A stretch of DNA of 64,000 bases, from the NCBI GenBank assembly GCA_006176705.1, contig QRFJ01004965.1, positions 1 to 64,000 of the forward strand, read 5' to 3'. The first letter of the stretch is position 1. Each line of letters opens with the position of its first letter. The notes below the pieces were generated by a model. That model was not told where the DNA came from, made no database searches, and saw nothing but the letters and a program-made list of their open reading frames with translations. A program made the translations under genes and the position numbers. The stretch is from Cocos nucifera. Its lineage: Eukaryota > Streptophyta > Magnoliopsida > Arecales > Arecaceae. Shown here in pieces: positions 55,086 through 64,000 of the stretch.

Positions 55086-56150
55086 TCAGTGTTCTTCACC
55101 TGGATTCGACTGATATCTGCTTGTGACACTCACAGCATGGGCTATATCAAGTCGTGTACATAACATGGCATACATGAGGCTCCCTATTGCTGAAGCATAA
55201 GGGATCTTGCTCATGCGTTCTATTTCCTCAGGTGTGCTAGGGCACATCTTCTTGGAAAGATGAATGCCATGTCTGAAAGGTACCAAACCTCTCTTAGAGT
55301 TTTCCATGCTAAACCTTTTTAGTACTTCTTCTATGTACATCTTCTGTGAAAGTCCTAGCATCCTATTCAGTCTATCTCTATAGACCTTAATTTCCAGAAT
55401 AAAGGATGCTTCTCCTAGGTCTTTCATGGAGAATTCTTTAGATAACCACATTTTAACTATGGTCAACATGGGAATATCATTTTCAATAAGGAGGATATCA
55501 TCCACGTACAATACGAGGAAGACAACAGCGCTCCCACTGACCTTTTTGAAGACACATGGCTCCTCCTTGTTCTTGATGAAACCAAACATTTTGATCACAT
55601 CATTAAAATGAGAATTCCAGCTCCAAGATGCTTGCTTAAGTCCATATATGGACCTTTGAAGCTTGCATACCTTATGATCATCATCACTGGATGTGAAACC
55701 TAGCAGTTGTTCCATATAGATATCTTCCTCAAGATATCCATTTAAGAACACCATTTTCACGTCCATTTTTCATATTTCATAATCGAAATAGGCTGCAACA
55801 GCAAGCAATGTGCGAATAAATTTTAGCATAGCTACTAGTGAAAAGGTATCCCGATAGTCAATGCCTTCACGTTGACTATAACTTTTTGCCACTAATCTAG
55901 CCTTGAATGTCTCCACATTCCCATCTACACCAATCTTTCTCTTGAAGATCCATTTACACCCAATAGGTACTATACCTTCTGGTGGATCTACCAAGGTCCA
56001 GACTTGGTTTGAGTGCATCGAGTCAATTTCTGACTTCATTGCCTCTAACCATTTTTTGGAGTCGATATCTGATATTGCCTCATTATAGGTTTTGGGATCA
56101 TCACCATGAACCCCATTATCTATGAGGAATATTTCCTCTACATCTTCTAA
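55086..56150 (-). pseudogene. pol: Reverse transcriptase, A2
   Basis: The best preserved RT of the window. One open stretch of about 226 codons (55766-55086) includes DVKMVFLNG, CKLQRSIYGLKQASWSWN, the catalytic YVDD at 55508-55497, and SKIPYAS with CTRLDIAHAVS. A second frame (56039-55770) covers GCKWIFKRK and FKARLVAKSYSQ. A single stop, in the codon before the MDVK motif, separates them. Confidence 0.88.
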
Positions 56151-57085
56151 AATAGTACCTAAGTACCTTTCAGGAGGATGGAAAATCCTTTCCGATCTAC
56201 GAGGTGGAGGAGATAGTGTATGGACTGGCTTAACCTAATTTGGTTCCATTTGGTCCTTAGCTCGTTGCTCTCGTGAGGCTTTCTCATCGAGCTTGATCTG
56301 CTTTCCAATGCCGCTATCTTGAATAAACTATTTTTCAAGAAAGATGCCATGTCGACTCACAATCACATTGTGACCTTCTGGAATGTAGAAACAATATCCT
56401 AATGACTCTTTAGGATATCGAGCTCTAAAGGATCTAAAGTCTAATTTGTCCACTTGTTATCTTTTGACATGAGTCGGATAACCTCAAATTTTGAGATGAC
56501 TTAGACTTGATTTCTTACCATGCCATATCTCATACGGTGTGGTAGGAATAGTTTTAGAAGGAACCCTATTCAATAAGTATATTGCAGTTAGCAAACAGTA
56601 TTCCCAAAGAAAATTAGGGAGGTCTGTGAAGCTCATCATGGATCGGACCATATCTAATAGGGTCCAATTCCTCCATTCTAAAACTTCATTGAGTTGAGGT
56701 GTTTCAGGTGGAGTCCATTGAGAGACTATACTATTTTCTTTAAGATAGTCCAGGAATTCTCGACTAAGATATTCACCTCCTCGATCTGATCAAAGAATCT
56801 TAATGGGTTTTCTTGTTTGATTTTCTACTTCATGTCTGAATTCATTGAACTTTCCAAATGCTTCAGACTTATGTCTCACAAGATACACATATCCATATCT
56901 ATATAAATCATCGATAAAGGTTATGAACTAGATAAAGTTGCCTCTAGCCAGTACATCGAATGGGCTGCATACATCTGTGTGTACTAGGGTAAGAAGATCC
57001 GTGGCCCTTTCCCCATGTCCTACAAAAAGGAGTTTAGTCATTTTGCCATAAAGATAGGATTCACAAATTAGATATGACACGAAAG
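56151..57085 (-). pseudogene. pol: Integrase, A2
   Basis: The minus strand shows the core around 56790 (DRGGEYLS, with the second Asp context intact), the NEVLEWRN-like Glu region near 56670, LLNRVPSKTIPTTPYEIW and the linker. HTDVC with the first catalytic Asp lies near 56980. A 14-bp deletion near 56420, stops and shifts break it. Confidence 0.8.
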
Positions 57086-57650
57086 TCAATGGAATCAATA
57101 GTCCGATTTTCTCTAATTTGTTAATCATATCTTCTGCTATATGACCTAATCTTAGGTGCCATAGATACCTATCATTAGGACTATCCCTAAGACGTTTTGA
57201 ATTTATGGCATTCACATTTTGCTCAAAGTTAAAAATAGATACATCAACACGTAACTGATAAAGACCGTTAATAAGAAAATTATTTACAATTTTATTTCTT
57301 TCATAAAGAATGTTACAATGGTCCTTAAGAAAACTAATTACATAGCCTTCTAATGCAAGGCAAGAAATAGAAATCAAATTCCTACTTGCTGTAGGTACAT
57401 AATAACAATCTTTTAATACTAAGTCTAAACCAGATAGTAGTCGAAGAGAGTATGTTCCTATGGCCATGGCAGCAACTCTTGCTCCATTTTCGATGCATAG
57501 GATCATCTCACCATCCCTCAGCCTCCTGCTATCCTCAAGACCCTGCATAGAAGTGCACAAGTGAGTACTAGACTAGAGTCAAGCATCCAACTAGATGTAG
57601 AAGAAACCATAAGGTTAGACTCAACAACGAGCATACCTCCAGAAGGACCT
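57086..57650 (-). pseudogene. pol: Integrase N-terminal zinc domain and protease, A2
   Basis: An open minus-strand frame of 210 codons (57560-56928) holds YLWHLRLGH near 57160 and CESYLYGKMTK near 57050 (second Cys of the CxxC lost). Protease is cut: where A has D-S-G-S-S, one T is missing near 57575-57580 and the triplet reads D-S-S, so the active site is lost. Confidence 0.82.
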
Positions 57651-58471
57651 GCCTCCTTCTTCTTTAGGTTGGCCAAGTAAGTAGGGCAGTTCTGCTTTCA
57701 GTGGCCATCATTGTTGCAATAGAAATACTTTCCTTTGTCAGCGGCCTTCTTCTTCGACTGTACCTTTTTCTTCTTTCCTCCTTCCACCTTTTGCTTTTTC
57801 ACAGACTTCTTCTTCTTTTCAAAAGACTTTCTCTTGAAAGAAGTCTATTCCATAGCAAGTACTGAGTCTTTAGAACCTTTCATGGAAAGCTCAACGGTAA
57901 CCAGCATGTTCATAAGTTCGGCCAAGGAGTTTTGAAGTTTATGCATATGATAGTTCATGATGAACTGCCCATACACATCAGTCAAAGATTACAGAATTAT
58001 GTCATTCTACGGATCCAAGTTCAACCTCACTTCGAGCTTCTCAAGCTCTTCCAAGTCCTTGATCATCATCAGACATTGATCTTGGACTGACTGCCCATCG
58101 CACATTTTAGCCTTGAACAGTCGTTTAGTGACTTGATACTTGGCTGCGCGACTCTGTTCACCAAACATCTTCTATAGGTGAGTCAATATTTGGCGAGCAG
58201 TTCTGATATCTTCATGTTGACGCTGAAGCTCAACAGACATCGAGCCCAACATATAGTATCTGGCCTTATTATCTTCGTTAGTCCACTTATCCAGAGATGC
58301 TCTCTATTCAGCGGATGGATGAGCTAGTAAGGTGGGAGGATCTTGGTCCAATACATGAGTTAACTTCTCAAAATCCAAAATAATTTTGAAGTTCTAAAGC
58401 CAATCCTTGTAATTTGGTCCGGTCAGTCTATGGGTGTCTAGGATTTGTACTAGTGGGTTAGATGCAGACAT
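57651..58471 (-). pseudogene. gag: gag, A2
   Basis: The ATG is at 58471-58469 (MSASNPLVQILD). It collides with internal stops near 58395 and 58305 and others, but keeps the arginine codon (58120 area) that is a TGA in element A. The lysine-rich stretch (57850-57750) and the CCHC knuckle (57737-57690: CYCNNDGH) follow. The first Cys of the knuckle reads Tyr. It starts four bases after the predicted splice acceptor. Confidence 0.78.
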
Positions 58472-58474
58472 TTT

Positions 58475-59264
58475 CTTGTAGAGAGTCAAAGTTTCTAGTT
58501 AAATATTATAATTAAGACTTAACTAATTTATTTAAAAATTTTATTTTTAAATAAATTAGCTTCCACTATTTTCTTAGATCCCTACACTCCCTCTGTAGAG
58601 ATGCAGAAATCTTCACGATTACTGATTTCTAGTAGGTGGTGCGGTCCCACCGACTTACTCATCACCTCACCTAATAGTTATTGATGATGGGTTAGCCAAT
58701 GGGTAAACAACTCTTGTTCAATGATTCTCTAATCATGGTGCACCCAAACTTGGTCTCTAATTCATGAATCTCACCATGTCTGAAATATTGATCTACTCCT
58801 TAGTTAAGTCAGACCCACCATTTGCATAGATTGGATTCCTAATTGAGTCTCTCACCGTATCCAAAATATTGAGCCTAATTCATCCTCCAGCCCATAGCAT
58901 TCGATGCCAAATAGACATGGTTGCGTCTTCTCGATGTAACTGAGCCACTGTAACCAGTCAAGAATAATCAATCTTGAAAAGGGTCCACCCATCTACGATG
59001 GTGGAAGACCTTAGACTTAATCTTTTCTTAGGGAGTTTTGATTTAGGTCTCATTAAACTAGACTTAACATAGTCATAACCATTATGACTAACCTAGTGGC
59101 ATGGGTTAGCTCGAATTATTGACCACCTCAGATCAGAACTGAGTCAGTAAACATGGTTAGGTAAGTGAGACTGGTGGAAGGGATATGTCATTAACTCAAC
59201 AAGAATGCATTCGAGTCGAGTAGCTTCCAATTAAAAACCAGTCGGTCATATCTGCCAAACTTAC
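58475..59264 (-). other. Putative leader intron of A2
   Basis: On the minus strand the donor is AAG|GTAAGT at 59264. The acceptor reads CTCTACAAG ending at 58475: the AG used in A is mutated, but the next base restores an AG one position later. 790 bp against 792 in A. Confidence 0.5.
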
Positions 59265-60346
59265 CTTAGATACCAAATTGTTAAGCCAGAACCAATCGGG
59301 TTAGCCTACAATCCAGACTCTAACCACTGAGCCTAATTAGGTCTTAGCTTGATCGATCACATTCGTGACTCGATCCTAACCTAGACTTAATACTATTAGG
59401 CTGATCAATTTAAGCATTGTTGATCTCATCTAACCAACTCTTGATTCGATTTGATCAACCGCTAGACCTAATTAAGCTACCCAAGTCCGAATCCAATTTT
59501 ATGAACATGTCTTAGATCTAAAAATTCTCAATTTTAGATCTAATATATTTCATAATCCTAATTCTTAATTAAGTTTAGGATTCAGAAATAAAATATGTAA
59601 ATAAGATCCTAGGATTTTAGGATCTAGGGTTTTGCAGAAAGTAAGTTTTCAATTTTTGATTAAGGACGAACGCGCAGCACCCCTACATATCATAAGAACA
59701 CCCCATCAAATGGGAGGAGAGGATCTTTAAGCCCTACTTTATTCTTATGACCGAACGGCCAAGGGGAATGTCTTAATAAGAAAAAGAACTAATCTACAAA
59801 AACTAATTAGATCTAAGCATATATCTCATATAAAAAAATAGATCTAATTAAAACATATTTTGTATATATTACATATATCATGCATGCATATTTTTTAGAT
59901 CTAAATTATCTCATAATCATCTAAAAAATTAAATTTAAATTTGATCTTATCAAATAAAATTTAATCTAGACCTATTTGCAGAACTATTCTACAACTTATC
60001 TAAACATGTAATTATCATATCTCATATGAATAAATTAAATTAAATTTATTTTTTATTTTTAGATCTGATTATAATATTTATAATATCAAAAAATAAAAAA
60101 TAAATAGATCTAAAATTCATATTTAATCAAATAAAAAAATATGATTATACTAGACTACACATAGAATAATTCTATACCTAGTCTAGTTATGTATCTTATA
60201 CATATTAGATCTAGATTAATTAATTTTAATTTTTTATTTTTTTGATTTTAAATATAATTATATATCATGTGATATTTGAAATTATTAATTAATTAGATTA
60301 AATTAGATCTAAATAAATTTTATAAGAACCTGGCTCTGAAACCAGT
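59265..60346 (-). other. Leader and primer site of A2
   Basis: Primer site at 60344-60332 (minus TGGTTTCAGAGCC, one change from canonical). The conserved stem-loop lies at about 59655-59775: inner arms TCATAAGAA/TTCTTATGA are perfect, outer arms partly mismatched. The rest is AT-rich with no gene. Confidence 0.78.
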
Positions 60347-62630
60347 TGAAGGGAAATTCTGATTTCCCTGGGTGATGTTCGTTCAGATCTGATTGGATTG
60401 AGAGGCATATTTCAAAAATTACCTCCTAGATCTAGATCAGATCTGCCATTTTTTAGATCTAATTTTATGATCTAATAAATAAGAAAATAAAGTTAAATTA
60501 ATTTTGAATTAATTTTACCTTGGTTATAGGTAATCTGATTACCCGTTGATGATCTTGCCGAAGCCCTGAGGTTCTAGATCTAGCCATGCAAGCACCTGGC
60601 CTCTACCAGTATCCACTCGGGCAGGATCTAGAGATCTTCTCCTTCTCTTTCTTTTCTTCAAAAATTAGATCTAGATCTAATTTGGAGAATCTTCAAAACT
60701 TCTTCTAAAGATCATCCATCGTCTCTGCAGCAGTGCTGCCTTCTTCCTTTTTCGTCAGCCTTTCCTTGCCTGACTCGCACTAATCTGAAGGCCCAACTTC
60801 CTTAAGTGCAAACAGAAGGGAGAGGGCTAGATGGTGGCATGCAGAAGGTAGAGGGTCAGCCTTGGGGTGTAGCTTGGAAGAGGAGTTCTTAAAAGTGGGT
60901 GCAGATAGGGTCCTTTTATAGACTCTGCTGTGCCATGCAGTGCTACATCACCCCGACCAATCATGTTGCTTTGTGCAATCAGATCTAAATCTGATTGATG
61001 GGATGACGTCACCTGATCCAATCAAATGAGAGACCCATAGGTTCATTCTTAGATGGCACCTAAGACTGGTCAAAGTAGATACCCAAGGGCCACCCAAGTA
61101 GAAACCAAGAAGCAACCTCGAGTCCCATCCATATGGGACTCCAGCATTCCTATCAATGGGCGCACGCCATCCTAGGCATGCACCCCCTTCTTTTCAATTT
61201 TTAAAGAGGGGACAATCTCCTATCTGCTCTCCAATAAGTGCAAGACACATGGACAGATGTCCAAGGGTCAAAGGTCAATGGTTGACCAAGTCAAAGTATA
61301 AGAATTAGCAGGTGATGAAAAATGATAGGTGTTGTCTCAAATTTATCTCATAAATTAAGGCAACCCTTTTCTGACTTGGACAAGCTTCAGTCAGACTAGG
61401 TAAAGGTACCTGAGTGAGCACAAACTCATTTGGCTCAGTCGAGATAACTTTTATGATAGAAAAAGGAGAATGTTCGGCTTAATTGTGTGCTAGCACGATT
61501 TCCTTGAACCTAATTAAATCTTATTCAAATCAATTGAACTGGGTTAGTCCAATTGATGATATCCAGATCCAAATCCTTGTTTGTGTGATCTAGTTAGGTT
61601 CAGTTCTGTATGGTAATGAGACATGTCATGATCTCCATCATCGACATCATCGAAACTCCTTTCGATGGATCAGAACTCTTCTGATTTAGACAACTTAGAA
61701 TGATTGATCATCTTATCATTCAATTGCACCCAAAATCCACCAGTGACACCTAGCAGCATATGGTGGCAACCCATCAAAACTAAAAATGAACCTCTTGGTG
61801 CAGCTACTTGTGTGATTAAGTTCTTCTATCTTGAGCTCCGATCAGATTAGGGTTAAGGTGAACTCGTCAAATCCTAATTTCTATCATATGATTTAATCAT
61901 TCAATTCAAGTCCAATGTGAAAACCTTAATAGAAACTCTTTCTATTATTTCACTCTCTGCCATGGCCATGGGCTTATGGACTTGATTCACATGATCATCA
62001 TAGTGCTGCTCCTCATCCATCGAGGTAGATAGATTCCATTTTGGTGCAATCCAATTCCTACAATGAACATGCTATAGCCAACATACACCTCAGGGTTTCG
62101 AATGGCTAGGAGACTGAGTCATGGTGTAGTCAAACTATAACACCCTCAAGGTGAACTGCCGATGCACCTCAGGTCAAAGAACTAGATACACCACCACAGC
62201 ATCGAGTTAGTCATCGATGAGAAGGTAGACCTCCTTATGACTACTCGAGGTGGTCACGCTCAGTATCCTCGTTCTCTAACGAGTACCTATACTCTCGCTC
62301 CAATGTTTCTACACCATAGACTTAAAACTCATCTACTACAAAGAAGCGTTTGTACACTAACCTTTTGGATCAATCATCATCCTCATGATGATCCTATGGT
62401 CAGGAGCATTTTATGAGTTAATAAATGAAAATTCATGTCTTAAATTTTCAACTCTTGAAAATATGAATTATCATTACCATTAACTCAAGGGATGTATCAC
62501 AGACACTAAATACACTTATGTGATAGAAAATAACCCACTTTATTATTTAGAGTCAAAATTATAATTTTGCCCTTAGAAGTGTATTATAAGTGTCAGCCAA
62601 TTCTGACTTTTAGGGCACACATATCTAACA
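60347..62630 (-). repeat. 5' LTR of A2
   Basis: From TGAAGGGAAATTCTG to ATATCTAACA, 2284 bp. Homologous to 52252-54516. TATA region near 60915 on the minus strand. Confidence 0.88.
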
Positions 62631-63018
62631 AGGACAACATCATTTGTGAGATGAACATGCATCCTTTAGAAGCTATTTTGAAGGATCTAAAAAAGGACTC
62701 AAGATCTGATCTTTGGAGATCAGATCTAGTAGGAGAAGGCATCTAGAGCCAGCTTGAGTGGACTTCAGTAGAGGTCGGGCACATGCACGGCTAGATCTAG
62801 AGTCTCAGTAGCATTCAGATCATCACCAGGGTAATTATTTATCCTAAATAGGTAACAAATGTTGTTCCTAATCTATTTAAATTTTTGTTTTGATATCAGA
62901 TCATATGGATCAGATCTAAGAACTCTCAGATCTGATTAGATTAGAGTAGAATTTTTTTTTAAATTTTGCTATAGATCTGATTAGATCAGATCAATTCTAT
63001 AGTAGAAAACTAGATTTT
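62631..63018 (+). repeat. End of a B-type LTR
   Basis: From about 62668 it tracks the last 350 bp of the B LTR (35060-35415): 'attttgaaggatctaaaaaa', 'ctaaataggtaacaaatRttgttcc' and 'agtagaaaactag'. The first 37 bp are unassigned. No primer site follows; the sequence switches to pol DNA instead. Confidence 0.72.
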
Positions 63019-63309
63019 TATGGTACCAACCCTTGATGGTCCAATTCTGATCTACTATGATAGCACTGGAGCCATAGCTCAGGCAAAAAAATAGAAGGCA
63101 TATTAGTGGATGAAGCATATTCTACATCATTATTATTTTGTCTGAAAGATCATGGATTGAGGTGACGTCGACCTTCAGAAGATCGTTAGAAAGGATAATC
63201 TAGCTGATCCTTTTATTAAAGCTCTTGGAATCAAGAAGTTCAAAGATCACAATTCAAAGATGGATATTTGATACTCTTTCGATTGATTTTAGTCCAAGTG
63301 AGAGTTACT
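63019..63309 (+). pseudogene. pol: RNase H tail of a D/C-family pol (element H)
   Basis: 'tactatgatagcactggagcc' equals the D RNase H motif YYDSTGA. The D-like C-terminus follows with stops, then 'gtccaagtgagagt' as polypurine tract (about 63293-63306). Only the last 95 or so codons exist, abruptly joined to the B LTR. Confidence 0.75.
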
Positions 63310-63695
63310 AGGAAATAGTATCCTAAAGCTAATTATTTAGGTTATAGATGATTGAGCTCATTATTATAACTATATATTAATTTTTTATTAATAAAAATTA
63401 TTTGATATTTTTCATCATAAATTTGTACATCTTTTATATTAAATTTCTATGTTATGATGAAAGTCCTTAGAACTACTTCTAAATGATAAAGGAGGATTTG
63501 TTATGTAGTTCTTAAATCATATTCACGATCAAATGATATGTCATTAGAAAGGATGATGACATTTATCAAGTATAGGTTATTGTATTCCATGTTGGTTGGT
63601 ACATCATCACTGAATAGTGATGCACCTGCTGACTGCTCTGCTATCAAGAGCAGCTTACAAAGGATATGGGCATGAGTATCATTTAAACCAGAGAT
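63310..63695 (+). repeat. LTR of element H, partial
   Basis: Starts TTACTAGGAAATAGTATCC like the D/C LTRs. An internal deletion of about 80 bp near 63600 removes the 'tggttgtcctcttaa' block. Homology fades near 63695. Confidence 0.68.
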
Positions 63696-64000
63696 CCTCA
63701 GTCATGCCCCCAATCATAGAATAATGAGCAGAGGGTCACGGAAACTACCGCATACTTATAGAAAACTCTCCCCATAAGCATGCAAGGCATATGATCATCC
63801 TATCACAAGGCTACAGCAGAATAATTAGTCATAAATTAAATCTAAAATTTAACTAATTAAAATCTAATTTCAACATTTCATAAAGTTCAACAATGCTCAA
63901 AAGATCTTACATTAGCTTTAATAAAATTCTCAATCTAAAATACAAATATCAAGATTCTACTTCTAATCACTCTTTGGTATGTATCCGCATATCATCTTAG
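63696..64000. other. Unassigned AT-rich DNA
   Basis: No coding signal and no match to the other repeats in the window that I can see. It could be the edge of another gypsy element or host DNA. Confidence 0.4.

Larger units (their letters stand above)
52252..62630 (-). mobile_element. Element A2: full-length but decayed A-family copia element
   Basis: 10.4 kb, minus strand: 5' LTR 60347-62630, mutated primer site, leader with stem-loop and putative intron, gag, protease, integrase, RT, RNase H, polypurine tract and 3' LTR 52252-54516. It differs from A at many sites and the LTRs differ from each other, so it is older than A and A3. Flanks GATGG and AGGAC do not match as a TSD. Confidence 0.9.

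Noticed and set aside
1..64000. Host protein-coding genes, tRNAs or an envelope-like gene downstream of pol
   Set aside because: Every long readable frame traces to gag, pol, LTR or array DNA; pol stops are followed directly by the polypurine tract in A, A2, A3 and D.

Overview
This window looks like plant nuclear DNA made almost entirely of nested LTR retrotransposons. I found no host gene, tRNA, rRNA, CRISPR array or prokaryotic feature. Two superfamilies are present. Ty1/copia elements have the domain order gag-protease-integrase-RT-RNase H and an initiator-Met tRNA primer site. Ty3/gypsy elements have a Tat/RIRE2-like gag and large satellite-like arrays. The style (long copia LTRs, dense nesting) suggests a monocot with a repeat-rich genome. 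A palm is my guess from general familiarity and cannot be proven here. A 766-N gap and many single-base homopolymer indels suggest a draft assembly.

Layout, left to right. 1-430 is an old LTR-like fragment (family E) interrupted by a young copia element A (431-10864, +, TSD TTATG). 10887-32972 is an older copia element D (+). Its leader holds two non-autonomous gypsy elements: G1 (13421-18362, minus) and G2 (18964-25985, plus). They are inverted relative to each other and each carries a kilobase-scale tandem array. 32973-33473 is a second E copy, fused to a truncated LTR of family B (33474-35420) with its primer site and leader. Inside the B leader sits a badly decayed copia element C (35879-50395, +). 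The 5' LTR of C was hit by an A-family LTR (A4, 36629-38775), which was itself hit by another A-family element (A3, 38776 to the gap, minus). An LTR of a fourth D-like copy (F, 50396-52251) follows, then a complete but decayed A-family element A2 (52252-62630, minus). The window ends in a mosaic of B-type LTR, D/C-type pol tail and LTR, and about 300 bp of unassigned AT-rich DNA.

The A-family LTR is about 2.3 kb, with a dense W-box cluster and a TATA box. Its 1.9-kb leader holds a conserved stem-loop and what looks like a roughly 790-bp intron ending a few bases before the gag ATG. The same donor/acceptor arrangement recurs in elements C and D. The gag-pol of every element here is broken by stops or frameshifts, so none is autonomous as assembled.

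The most interesting system is the G family. G1 and G2 share one internal deletion that fuses the gag end to the last codons of pol, and they share a roughly 44-bp satellite unit that folds back on itself. This indicates a non-autonomous lineage mobilised in trans, not two independently dead copies.
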